Assembly: GCF_014855495.1 (NCBI RefSeq)
Contig: NZ_JACYFJ010000006.1
Location: 62,001-126,000, forward strand
Reading direction: 5' to 3'
DNA from: Euzebyella saccharophila
GTDB taxonomy: Bacteria > Bacteroidota > Bacteroidia > Flavobacteriales > Flavobacteriaceae
Length of the DNA: 64,000 bases
The first letter of the stretch is position 1. Every line of letters begins with the position of its first letter. The position numbers and the translations under genes were made by a program. Below the pieces are notes generated by a model. The model was given only the letters and a program-made list of their open reading frames with translations, was not told the origin of the DNA and did no database searches. Positions 1 through 8,143 of the stretch are shown here, piece by piece.

Positions 1-130
1 TTTGCTCGTTGATATAAACCGACCGAATATTCTTTACCGATTTTGACGCCTGTGCTACCGCATTGTGGGCGGCGTCTTCCCAACTCTTATCAGAATTGGC
101 CAATACTTCAATTACTTTTAAAACTGCCAT
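1..130 (-). CDS. dodecin family flavin-binding protein (3' end outside window)
   Basis: The minus-strand frame starting at the CAT at 128-130 reads MAVLKVIEVLANSDKSWEDA and continues to the window edge with an ASKSVKNIRSVYINEQ stretch. This matches the dodecin pattern: a short beta strand, a helix containing SxESWEDAA-like residues, then a beta strand ending in V-x-I-x-E. Dodecins are about 65-70 residue proteins that form dodecamers storing flavins (or CoA) in the cytoplasm. About 43 residues are visible, so roughly the last third is missing. It stands alone, upstream of the Nfu gene's 3' end on the same strand, 79 bp away. Confidence 0.8.
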   Translation of the reverse strand, partial: MAVLKVIEVLANSDKSWEDAAHNAVAQASKSVKNIRSVYINEQ

Positions 131-188
131 ACTATTTATTTTTTAGATTTCCCAAAAGATACGCATTAAGACAGTGATAATTAATTGA

Positions 189-211
189 AATGCGTTAAAA
201 ATGAACGCATT
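189..211 (-). terminator. weak stem-loop at the 3' end of the Nfu gene
   Basis: An 8-bp perfect inverted repeat, AATGCGTT / AACGCATT, with a 7-nt loop overlaps the stop codon of the Nfu gene. There is no clear T-run after it on the minus strand, so it may be a weak terminator, an mRNA-stabilising hairpin or chance. Confidence 0.3.
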
Positions 212-1121
212 AACCGTTGATGGCCACTACCTCGTTTATTTTATCGCCCATCATGTTTTTAAGCATGGTTTCAATTCCGTTCTTTAAAGTAAAGGTTGAT
301 GAGGGACAACCGCTGCAGGCACCTTGCAAGATTACGTTTACGGTCTTGCTATCCTCTTCATAGGACTGAAACAAAATATTTCCTCCGTCGCTGGCCACTG
401 CCGGTTTTACATATTCTTCAAGGATATCTACAATTTCCTGCGAGGTATCGTCCAAATCCGTAGGTGCATTACTTTTCTCCTTGTTGGGTGAAACACCAGG
501 TTTGGAAGCTGCTTCGGCCCCAACGGAAACCACTTCATTGCCATCGGTCAAATAATTGCGGATAAGCTCCCGTAGTTCCATGGTAATATCTTCCCATTCC
601 GCAACATCGTACTTGGTAATGGAAACGTAGTTGAGGTCAAAAAAAACTTCTTTGATAAACGGAAATTGAAATAGCTTTTTGGCCAAACCGGAATCTTTTG
701 CCTCATCAATATTCTTGAACTCAAAAATTCCGGGAACAATCCTCTTGTTGGCAACAAATTTCATTACGGACGGATTAGGGGTTACCTCGGCATATACCGT
801 ATATACTTCCTTTTGCCCGTCTTCATCTTCATTTACAATAGGTTCGCCCGCATTTAAATATTCTACCAACTGTTGGGCTACTTCCCCTTTTACATCATCC
901 CACTCCACTATATCATATCGCTCAAGACCAATAAAATTGCCTGAGATATAAACTGTTTTAATGAAAGGAAGGTAAAAAAGTTGCTGTGCCAAAGGAGAGT
1001 TTTTGGCATCGTCTATATTTTTGAACTCGTAGTTTTTTCCCTTAGTTAACAAGTGATTGGTCTCAAACTTGAGTATCTTGGGATTATTGGTTCTTTCAAC
1101 CGTAATGGTATATTCCTTCAT
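210..1121 (-). CDS. NifU/Nfu-type Fe-S scaffold protein with two N-terminal Nfu domains
   Basis: This 303-residue cytoplasmic protein has a NifU C-terminal domain at about residues 225-303 with the cluster-binding CxxC in QGACSGCPSS (Cys269 and Cys272). Nfu proteins carry Fe-S clusters to target apoproteins. The N-terminal part holds two copies of the Nfu N-terminal (Scaffold protein Nfu/NifU N) domain, about residues 1-95 and 105-195: each has the pattern NP(S/K)xxKF, FxFKNIDEAK, LAxxLFxxPFIKxV and Y(D)xVEWxDI. Most bacterial Nfu proteins have one such domain, so the tandem copy is notable, although it may be usual in Flavobacteriia. An exact TAnnTTTG box lies just upstream. The identification is firm; the role of the duplicated domain is unknown. 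Confidence 0.93.
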   Translation of the reverse strand: MKEYTITVERTNNPKILKFETNHLLTKGKNYEFKNIDDAKNSPLAQQLFYLPFIKTVYISGNFIGLERYDIVEWDDVKGEVAQQLVEYLNAGEPIVNEDEDGQKEVYTVYAEVTPNPSVMKFVANKRIVPGIFEFKNIDEAKDSGLAKKLFQFPFIKEVFFDLNYVSITKYDVAEWEDITMELRELIRNYLTDGNEVVSVGAEAASKPGVSPNKEKSNAPTDLDDTSQEIVDILEEYVKPAVASDGGNILFQSYEEDSKTVNVILQGACSGCPSSTFTLKNGIETMLKNMMGDKINEVVAING

Positions 1122-1137
1122 TGCTAAATATTTGGTG

Positions 1138-1145
1138 CAAAATTA
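1138..1145 (-). promoter_or_regulatory. probable promoter -7 box of the Nfu gene
   Basis: On the minus strand this reads TAATTTTG, an exact match to the Bacteroidota -7 consensus TAnnTTTG, with the implied transcription start about 10-12 nt before the ATG. No good TTTG -33 box was found at the usual 17-23 nt spacing, so confidence is moderate. Confidence 0.45.
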
Positions 1146-1337
1146 CGATAAATACGTGAGCCACTATTTTAAATGAACCAGGAATATTTTTTATGGTTTT
1201 ATAGATTTCAACTATGACATGTACGTACTTACAGTTAAACGGCCCTAAGCTCTAAGCTGAATGCATAATATTGTGGTATTTCATCCGTTATACCATATAT
1301 TTAATCGATTCTCAACATTGCCGCCATACCTACATAG

Positions 1338-2351
1338 ATGAAAAATCGTTTCCTAATTTTAATTTGTTCCCTCCTATTTGGTTTTACAGGTCAATCGCAG
1401 GAAGGAATTCCCGTTTATTTTGATTATCTGGCGGATAACTATTACTTGGTTTATCCTTCAATGGCCGGTATTAGTGAAGGTGGGAAAATAAGGGCTACCG
1501 CAAGGATGCAGTGGTTTAGTGTGGAGGATGCGCCTAACTTACAAACCTTGAATGCCAATTTTAGGTTAGGAGAGAGCAACAGTGGTGTGGGAGCCATTTT
1601 TTTTAATGATGCCAATGGATACCATTCCCAAACCGGACTAAAACTAACCTATGCACATCACTTAAAACTGGGTGGCGATGAAAGATACCTTAATCAGGTC
1701 TCATTTGGGTTAAGTCCCACCTATTTGCAGACCAGCTTGGATGAGTCCGAGTTTGTTTCGGCCGGACCGGATGATGCCATTACCGGAGCAAGATTGAGTG
1801 AAAGCTATTTTAATGTAGATTTTGGAATGTCCTACAGCTTAATGGATTTCTATGCCCATTTTGCCATCAACAACCTTTTGAGTAGTGACCGAAACCTGTA
1901 CCGTTATGGTAAAGGAAACGATATTACCCCCGTTGTTGATAACCTAAGACGCTACTTGGTGTCTGCCGGATATATTTTTGGAAAGCAAGAGTGGCAGTAT
2001 GAGCCTTCGGTTCTTTTTCAAATGACCGATTTTAACGCAGAACAAACCATAGACTTGAATTTTAAGATATACCGCGATGTTGACTTTGGTCGGCTTTGGG
2101 GAGGAGTTTCCTATCGTAGAAGCTTAGATGGCACTCCTTTCGCTACAGCGGATGGCTTTGGGGAACAGAAACTACAGCTTTTCACTCCCATTGTTGGAGC
2201 CAACATCAAGAATTTTATGGTGAGCTATAATTACTCCTACCAATCAGGGGATATCCGTTTTGATAGTGGGGGTTTTCATCAAATCACCTTGGGGTATGAT
2301 TTTGGCCAATCGGATAGAAAGTACGATTGCTACTGCCCGGCAGCCCAATAA
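1338..2351 (+). CDS. PorP/SprF family type IX secretion membrane protein
   Basis: This 337-residue protein begins with a signal peptide (MKNRFLILICSLLFGFTGQS) and continues as an outer-membrane barrel-like protein. The segment NYYLVYPSMAGISEGGKIRA, followed by an RxQW motif and a repeated LGESNSGVGAIFFND / LTYAHHLKL pattern, is characteristic of PorP/SprF, outer-membrane partners of T9SS substrates and gliding adhesins. It has no adhesin neighbour on its own strand: it faces the VWA gene tail to tail. It is distinct from the second family member at 11.8 kb, which lies next to a large adhesin. Its specific partner cannot be read from the sequence. Confidence 0.85.
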   Translation: MKNRFLILICSLLFGFTGQSQEGIPVYFDYLADNYYLVYPSMAGISEGGKIRATARMQWFSVEDAPNLQTLNANFRLGESNSGVGAIFFNDANGYHSQTGLKLTYAHHLKLGGDERYLNQVSFGLSPTYLQTSLDESEFVSAGPDDAITGARLSESYFNVDFGMSYSLMDFYAHFAINNLLSSDRNLYRYGKGNDITPVVDNLRRYLVSAGYIFGKQEWQYEPSVLFQMTDFNAEQTIDLNFKIYRDVDFGRLWGGVSYRRSLDGTPFATADGFGEQKLQLFTPIVGANIKNFMVSYNYSYQSGDIRFDSGGFHQITLGYDFGQSDRKYDCYCPAAQ

Positions 2352-2407
2352 AAGAGCGCCCGAAAAACAAATTTCCTAGGCGCCCTGTTCTACAATAAAA
2401 AATTCCT

Positions 2408-3589
2408 TTATTCCCAGCGATAGTTCTTTTTGGCCGCTTGTTTTTTGATGGCACTGATCATGGCGTTTTCCAATTCCCCATTTTCCTCGTTTTGTTGGGA
2501 AGCTATATAGACTTCACGCTTGGCATTGAGTTCGTTTATTTCATTTTGTATTTCTTGTCGTTCGGCTTTTTTCTTGGCGATGTATGCTTCAATCTCCTGA
2601 TTCGTTTTGTCCTGAAGTTCTTGGGGAAGGTCTTTTTTCTTCAATTTTGAGGCATCAAATTCAGCTTCCTCCGATGCATCTACCAAATCCCAATCGCTGT
2701 TTTTGTACATTCTGGAACTTTTGCTAATGGCCCTTTTTACCATTACTACCTCTTCCAGGGCTTCGGCGTTGCTATCCTGTAAGATTTGTTTTTCTTTTTT
2801 TGTACTTCCTAGACTTCCGTAGGAGATATAGGTCTTGTTCAGCTTTTTATTCAGTTGAATGATGACATTATCATAAGGAGTTTCAATATGCACAACTTGG
2901 CGATTATGGTCTATGGCCATATAATCTCCATTGGCCAAAAGGGCGCCTTCTTTCCATTTGCCATGAATACCTTGCTCATAATTTCCACAGAAAATGGTGT
3001 TGATGATAACATCTTGTTTCTTAGCTCTAGAGGCTGCTTCCTTAAAAGGAGTTCGGCCTTGATCAAAAGGTTCGTTTCCGGCAATGAAAATCATTTTTAG
3101 ATTATCGGGATTATTGCCCCAATCCAGTTGGTTCAAAGATGTTTGTATGACTTTTCCGCAGTATTCTTCTCCACCATTGGTGGAAAGGGAAAAAAGCTTT
3201 TCCGAAATTTCATCAAGGTCGTCCGTAAAGTTCAATACTTGTTGCACGTAACCTTCACTGCTTGAGAGATTATCTTTGCCATATTGGTAGAGTGCAATCT
3301 GAAGTTCTGGTCTTGACTCGTTCCCGCATTTGGCGTGGGTGAAATTATTCACCACATCCCAAAGCTGGGCTTTTGCCTGATTGATAAGTCCGTCCATGCT
3401 GTTACTTGTATCCAAAAGCAAGGCAATCTTGACGGTGTTGTTTTTTGTTTTTGAAGAAGGGGTGTCAGAGAGGTTTATTTCCGTTTGGTTAATGGCCAAT
3501 TTTTTTGGCTTGTTTTTTGTTTCACAGCCGTAAGCCGTAAGTCCGAATGCCAATAGGGCCCCTGTTACTAATACGTGTCTGGTTTTCAT
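2408..3589 (-). CDS. VWA domain lipoprotein
   Basis: I place the start at MKTRHVLVTGALL, because the upstream in-frame extension (up to 3694) lacks a signal sequence and this start gives a signal peptide ending in a lipobox-like LTAYGC. A von Willebrand factor A domain follows: the MIDAS motif DTSNSMDG, then VSTNGGEEY and IFIAGNEPFDQG segments. The C-terminal 100 residues are charged and helical, rich in Lys, Glu and Gln, and look like a coiled coil. It is probably anchored in the periplasm or outer membrane and binds a metal-dependent protein ligand. Ligand and pathway are unknown. It is divergent from the kinase at 3795, with about 200 bp between them. Confidence 0.8.
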   Translation of the reverse strand: MKTRHVLVTGALLAFGLTAYGCETKNKPKKLAINQTEINLSDTPSSKTKNNTVKIALLLDTSNSMDGLINQAKAQLWDVVNNFTHAKCGNESRPELQIALYQYGKDNLSSSEGYVQQVLNFTDDLDEISEKLFSLSTNGGEEYCGKVIQTSLNQLDWGNNPDNLKMIFIAGNEPFDQGRTPFKEAASRAKKQDVIINTIFCGNYEQGIHGKWKEGALLANGDYMAIDHNRQVVHIETPYDNVIIQLNKKLNKTYISYGSLGSTKKEKQILQDSNAEALEEVVMVKRAISKSSRMYKNSDWDLVDASEEAEFDASKLKKKDLPQELQDKTNQEIEAYIAKKKAERQEIQNEINELNAKREVYIASQQNEENGELENAMISAIKKQAAKKNYRWE

Positions 3590-3749
3590 CTTGTCAATTT
3601 TTAATTTCTGGAGTAAATGTAGAATTGGAAACTTAAAATAAATAGTTGAAATGAGGCAAACAGGCTTCTGAATGCGTGAACCGCACCAACGCATTCGTTA
3701 ACTCGAAGAATGTCATTAAAAATAGTCGTTTAAGCGAGCTTGGCTATTT

Positions 3750-3778
3750 TTTGAAATGGTTTATTTGAGTTAAGTTTA
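3750..3778 (+). promoter_or_regulatory. probable promoter of the histidine kinase operon
   Basis: TTTG at 3750-3753, a 17-nt spacer and TAAGTTTA at 3771-3778 fit the Bacteroidota promoter TTTG-N17-23-TAnnTTTG with one mismatch in the last base. The implied start site is about 10 nt before the ATG at 3795. Confidence 0.45.
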
Positions 3779-3794
3779 CCTTATAATCTTAGAA

Positions 3795-5729
3795 ATGAAA
3801 GCGATTCGTTTTCTTATTGTCGGTCTATTTTTTATATGTTTTTCCGCGGGAGCTCAAAGCCGAAGCTCTCCTGGAAATACACATGAATCGTATCTTGATT
3901 CTGCCAATGCGTATAAAAAAACCGATATTGAAAAGAGTATTGATTTTGTGGCGCAGTCCATAGCGGTATTGGGTAAAAATGCCGATGAGGTAGCCTTGGC
4001 GAAGTCACTTACAGCTTTGGGGGAAATTTATCAGTACCATCAGCAATATGACCTGGCCATTACCAACTATAAGGATGCCCTTGAAGCACATAAAACTTCA
4101 AAAACAACTCTCTTATTAGCCGAAGCTTACAATTTAAATAGTCAATATGCCGAAGCGGAAGACCTATTGACGCCCTTGCTAAAGGTAAAAACCCTTATTC
4201 CGTATCAAAAAGTGAGTTTATACGAGTCTTTGGGCGACTCCTATTTAGGTCAAGGTCAAGTTGAAAAGGCTGTTTCCCTCTATCAAGAAGGAGTGAAATT
4301 GGCGCAGATGAACCAAATCACCCCTAAATTGGCCGATTTAAACTCCAAGATTGCCGATGCCTATGCCAGCGATAACAAATTAATTGAGGCCGATGCCTTT
4401 TATGATAATTCTCTTCAGCTGTCCAAAAAGCTGGCTCCTGAAAGGGCATTGCAGGAAAAGGAAAAAGTAGCGGATTACTACAACCAAAAAAACGAATACG
4501 GAGCAGAAATACAGCTGCGAAAAGAAAGTTTGGGTGAATTGAACCAATTATCGCGTTCCAAGGTGGCCAAAAGTAGAGGCCTGCCAAAGGCGGATTCCAT
4601 TACTCCGCAGCGCATCAATTATAAGATTGCCAATGCCTATATTGCCCAAGATAAGTATGATGAGGCCATTCCGTATTTAAAGGAAAGCATAGAGCGCGCA
4701 GATACCGAAGATGATTTGGTGGTGCAGAAAGATGCTACGCGTAAGCTCTCGGAGGTTTTGGAGTACAAGGGGGAATACACCAAAGCCCTCGAAACCTACC
4801 GAAATTATGTGGCATTGGTAGATACGCTCTACATCAGAAAGGAACAGGAAATCTCCCGTGCGGCCCGTTTTAACAGGGAAATATCGGCTAAGCAAAGCCG
4901 TATTTCCGGTTTGGAGCAGGAGCGGGAACTTTCCCAAAGCAAATATGACCTGGCACGTACTGAAAGTCAGTTGATAGAGGAAACCAATAAAAGACAAAAA
5001 TGGGTCATCTATTCCCTTTTGGGCGGTATTGTTCTATTGGGGCTCGCCACCTTCTTTTTCTACAGAAGCAACCAACAACAAAAATTGGCCAACAATCTTT
5101 TGGCGTTAAAATCTTTGCGTTCACAAATGAATCCGCATTTTATATTCAATGCTTTAAATTCTGTGAACAACTATATTGCTAAAAGTGACGAACGCAGTGC
5201 CAACAGGTATTTAAGCGAGTTTTCTACTTTGATGCGTTCGGTTTTAGAAAATTCCGAAGAGGATTTTATCCCTTTGACTAAGGAATTGGAGCTTTTAAAG
5301 TTGTATATAAAATTGGAACATTCCCGATTTCCGGAAAAGTTCGATTATGAAGTAAAAGTAGAAGAAGAGGCAGATGTGGCAGCCTTTCAAATTCCGCCCA
5401 TGTTATTACAACCCTATATTGAAAATGCTATATGGCACGGACTTCGGTACAAAGAGGAAAAGGGATATTTACACATCGAGCTAGAACAAAAAGATAGGGA
5501 ATCCATTGTAATAACTATAACAGATAATGGTATAGGGAGAAAAAAATCCGCGGAGTTAAAAACCCGAAATCAGCGAAAACAAAAGTCAAAAGGGATGGGT
5601 AACATCAAAAAACGTATTGAAATACTCAATGATATGTACAAGAATAAATTGGAGGTGCAAATTTCCGATCTAAACGAAGATGGCACGGGTACCAAGGTGA
5701 TTTTTACCCTTAGAAATAAAGCAGCTTAA
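3795..5729 (+). CDS. TPR-containing LytS-type sensor histidine kinase
   Basis: This 644-residue protein has a signal peptide (to about residue 20), a periplasmic region of TPR-like repeats (about 30-360), a coiled-coil stretch, and a membrane segment at about 401-421 (WVIYSLLGGIVLLGLATFFF). The cytoplasmic kinase part follows, with the LytS-family phosphoacceptor motif QMNPHFIFNALN (His448) and a C-terminal ATPase domain with ITDNGIGRKK and GMGNIKKRIE. It is expected to sense a periplasmic or envelope signal through the TPR domain and phosphorylate the regulator encoded 12 bp downstream. No ligand can be deduced. This TPR plus His-kinase layout is common in Bacteroidota. Confidence 0.93.
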   Translation: MKAIRFLIVGLFFICFSAGAQSRSSPGNTHESYLDSANAYKKTDIEKSIDFVAQSIAVLGKNADEVALAKSLTALGEIYQYHQQYDLAITNYKDALEAHKTSKTTLLLAEAYNLNSQYAEAEDLLTPLLKVKTLIPYQKVSLYESLGDSYLGQGQVEKAVSLYQEGVKLAQMNQITPKLADLNSKIADAYASDNKLIEADAFYDNSLQLSKKLAPERALQEKEKVADYYNQKNEYGAEIQLRKESLGELNQLSRSKVAKSRGLPKADSITPQRINYKIANAYIAQDKYDEAIPYLKESIERADTEDDLVVQKDATRKLSEVLEYKGEYTKALETYRNYVALVDTLYIRKEQEISRAARFNREISAKQSRISGLEQERELSQSKYDLARTESQLIEETNKRQKWVIYSLLGGIVLLGLATFFFYRSNQQQKLANNLLALKSLRSQMNPHFIFNALNSVNNYIAKSDERSANRYLSEFSTLMRSVLENSEEDFIPLTKELELLKLYIKLEHSRFPEKFDYEVKVEEEADVAAFQIPPMLLQPYIENAIWHGLRYKEEKGYLHIELEQKDRESIVITITDNGIGRKKSAELKTRNQRKQKSKGMGNIKKRIEILNDMYKNKLEVQISDLNEDGTGTKVIFTLRNKAA

Positions 5730-5741
5730 GATTTGAAGCCC

Positions 5742-6470
5742 ATGAAACTGAATGCAATCATAATTGAGGACGAAAGCAATAGTCGTGAAATTCTACGGAA
5801 CTATTTGGCTAAGTACTGTCCGCAAGTGGAACTTCTGGGCGAGGCAGATTCCATTCAAACAGGACTTGAACTGGTGCAAAGCCAAGAACCGGATTTGGTC
5901 TTTTTAGATGTGGAAATGCCTTTTGGAAACGCGTTCGACCTATTGGAGCAGTTGCCGGACCGTACTTTTGAGACCGTTTTTGTGACCGCCTACGATCATT
6001 ATGCCAAAGATGCCTTGAACCATCATGCGGCTTATTATTTAATGAAACCCATTAATATAGACGAGCTTATAAAGGCAGTGGAATATGTACAAGAGGTGCG
6101 TCAAAAAGAAAGTTCTTTGGCGGATGCTGTTTTGCGACCAAAAACCAAAGCGCTGAATGGAAAAATCACCCTTCCGCAGCAAGACGGATTTGAAGTTTTG
6201 AATGTAGCTGATATTCTTTACTGCAAGGCGGATGATAATTACACTGAAATATACCTGGAAAAGAAGAAAATACTGGTAAGTAAAACACTAAAGTATTTTG
6301 AGGAAGCTTTGGAAAGTTATGATTTTGCCAGAATCCATAAGTCCTATTTGGTAAATGTAAACGAAGTGGTGAAATACCGAAAGGGAAAAGGGGGCAGTGT
6401 GGTTATTTCCAATGGCAAGGAATTGCTGGTGTCCGCTTCCAAAAAGAAAGATTTGTTGGCCTATTTTTAA
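5742..6470 (+). CDS. LytTR-family response regulator
   Basis: The receiver domain covers about residues 1-120, with the acidic pair Glu9/Asp10, phosphoacceptor Asp56 in FLDVEMP, a VTAYD segment and the conserved Lys in YLMKPI. A LytTR DNA-binding domain follows (about 145-243), with the typical ILYCKADDNYTEIYL and RIHKSYLVN motifs. I chose the ATG at 5742; an in-frame TTG at 5733 would add three residues. It lies 12 bp after the kinase gene, so the two form a two-component pair, probably co-transcribed with the hexapeptide gene 20 bp downstream. Target genes are unknown. Confidence 0.93.
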   Translation: MKLNAIIIEDESNSREILRNYLAKYCPQVELLGEADSIQTGLELVQSQEPDLVFLDVEMPFGNAFDLLEQLPDRTFETVFVTAYDHYAKDALNHHAAYYLMKPINIDELIKAVEYVQEVRQKESSLADAVLRPKTKALNGKITLPQQDGFEVLNVADILYCKADDNYTEIYLEKKKILVSKTLKYFEEALESYDFARIHKSYLVNVNEVVKYRKGKGGSVVISNGKELLVSASKKKDLLAYF

Positions 6471-6490
6471 AAGAAATATAAGTTGTAAAG

Positions 6491-7000
6491 ATGATTAAAG
6501 AAGTGAATGGCAAGAGTCCTATTATTGGTGAAGATTGCTTTATAGCCGAAAATGCCACTATTGTTGGGGAAGTATCTATGGGAAACCAGTGCAGTATTTG
6601 GTTCAATGCTGTACTACGCGGAGATGTACATTACATAAAAATGGGGAACAAGGTAAATGTACAAGATGGGGCAGTGGTTCATTGTACCTATCAAAAATCG
6701 CCCACCACCATTGGTAATAATGTTTCCATTGGTCACAACGCCATTGTTCATGGGTGCACGATAAAAGATAATGTGTTGATTGGTATGGGAAGTATTGTAA
6801 TGGATGATTGTGTGGTAGAAAGCAATAGCATAATTGCCGCTGGTGCGGTCGTTACCAAGGGTACCCATGTGCCTACGGGCACTGTTTTTGCCGGAATGCC
6901 AGCGAAAAAAATCAAGGATATAAGTCCGGAATTAAGTTCAGGTGAAATTGATCGTATAGCCAATAATTACGTAACGTACTCCGGTTGGTTCAAGGAGTAG
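6491..7000 (+). CDS. gamma-carbonic anhydrase-like hexapeptide repeat protein
   Basis: This 169-residue protein is a left-handed beta-helix built from hexapeptide repeats (IGEDCFIAENATIVGEVSMG onward). The three histidines expected of the gamma-carbonic anhydrase/YrdA/PaaY zinc site are present, in VVHCTY, GHNAIVHG and the same segment's second His, with conserved VNVQDGAVVH and VLIGMGSIVMD. Such proteins are cytoplasmic trimers; some hydrate CO2, while others have no proven activity. It follows the response regulator by 20 bp, which suggests co-transcription with the two-component system but does not show a functional link. Confidence 0.88.
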   Translation: MIKEVNGKSPIIGEDCFIAENATIVGEVSMGNQCSIWFNAVLRGDVHYIKMGNKVNVQDGAVVHCTYQKSPTTIGNNVSIGHNAIVHGCTIKDNVLIGMGSIVMDDCVVESNSIIAAGAVVTKGTHVPTGTVFAGMPAKKIKDISPELSSGEIDRIANNYVTYSGWFKE

Positions 7001-7066
7001 TGGCCTTGGTTGTTGAACTTTATGGTTTTAGCTGCGGTTAGGATATGGTACTGCTAACTATTTTCC

Positions 7067-7074
7067 TATTTTTG
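7067..7074 (+). promoter_or_regulatory. probable -7 box of fabD
   Basis: TATTTTTG matches TAnnTTTG exactly and lies 23 bp before the ATG at 7098. The -33 region is poor, having no TTTG at normal spacing. Confidence 0.4.
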
Positions 7075-7097
7075 TGCGCACTTAAAGAAGAACAACT

Positions 7098-7985
7098 ATG
7101 AATGCATATATCTTTCCGGGGCAAGGTGCCCAATTTGTGGGTATGGGATTGGACCTGTATGAAAAATTTCCAATAGCCCAAGAAATGTATGAACAGGCCA
7201 ATGAAATTTTGGGTTTTAGTATTACGGATACGATGTTTGAAGGAACTCCTGAAGATTTAAAACAGACCAAAGTTACCCAGCCGGCCATATTTTTACATTC
7301 CGTTATTTTAAGCAAGGTGCTGGGAGATAGTTTTCAACCGGATATGGTAGCTGGTCATTCCTTGGGAGAATTTTCTGCTCTGGTTGCCAATGGTACCATG
7401 AATTTTGAAGATGGTTTAAAATTGGTATCTCAAAGAGCCTTGGCCATGCAGAAGGCTTGTGAACTACAACCAAGTACCATGGCCGCTGTTTTAGGATTGG
7501 AAGATGCCGTAGTTGAAAAGTTATGTGAAGAAACGCCGGGAATTGTAGTTGCTGCCAATTATAATTGTCCTGGGCAATTGGTGATTTCCGGAGAAGTATC
7601 GGCTATTGATGCTGCGTGCGAAAAGATGAAGGAAGCTGGGGCAAGAAGAGCTTTGGTGTTACCGGTAGGTGGGGCGTTTCATTCGCCATTAATGGAGCCG
7701 GCAAGGGAAGAGTTGGCGTCAGCTATTGAGAATACCGAGTTCAACGAGCCTAATTGCCCGGTATACCAAAATGTGACCACCACGGCGGTGAATGACCCAT
7801 CGGAAATAAAAAAGAATTTGATTTCACAATTGACCGCTCCGGTAAAATGGACCCAAAGTGTGGAAAATATGGTGAAGGACGGAGCAACGGAATTTATAGA
7901 AGTGGGACCCGGAAAAGTGTTACAGGGCCTAATACGAAAGATAGCAAAGGATGTAACAGGACGTTCTGCTGAAATACCTGAGTAG
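7098..7985 (+). CDS. fabD: malonyl-CoA:ACP transacylase
   Basis: FabD moves the malonyl group from CoA to acyl carrier protein in fatty acid synthesis. The 295-residue length is normal. The diagnostic motifs are FPGQGAQFVGMG at the N-terminus, the nucleophile elbow GHSLGEFSAL (Ser88), a conserved Gln-Arg segment (SQRALAMQKA), GGAFHSPLM with the catalytic His near residue 196, and the C-terminal FIEVGPGKVLQGL. It stands alone with its own promoter box and a 158-bp gap before the adhesin gene. Several acyltransferases share this fold, but the short single-domain length and housekeeping setting fit FabD. Confidence 0.96.
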   Translation: MNAYIFPGQGAQFVGMGLDLYEKFPIAQEMYEQANEILGFSITDTMFEGTPEDLKQTKVTQPAIFLHSVILSKVLGDSFQPDMVAGHSLGEFSALVANGTMNFEDGLKLVSQRALAMQKACELQPSTMAAVLGLEDAVVEKLCEETPGIVVAANYNCPGQLVISGEVSAIDAACEKMKEAGARRALVLPVGGAFHSPLMEPAREELASAIENTEFNEPNCPVYQNVTTTAVNDPSEIKKNLISQLTAPVKWTQSVENMVKDGATEFIEVGPGKVLQGLIRKIAKDVTGRSAEIPE

Positions 7986-8143
7986 GGTTTTTGTAAGGTA
8001 AATTGTATTTTATCTATACAAAGTTCTATTTAACCCCAGATTTACGGACCTCTTTTATTTTTTTAGTATTATTGAGGCCCATTTTACGAGAACCTACTTA
8101 ACGTGCTGTGTATTGAATTTCAATTGAATTCAAAGGACAGTTT

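Noticed and set aside
2352-2400. Hairpin between the PorP-like and VWA genes (GCGCC...GGCGC)
   Set aside because: The stem is only 5 bp with a long loop, and the T-run is poor, so I do not list it as a terminator.
3590-3694. Longer start of the VWA lipoprotein
   Set aside because: The extension puts 35 residues without signal character ahead of a clear signal peptide and lipobox.
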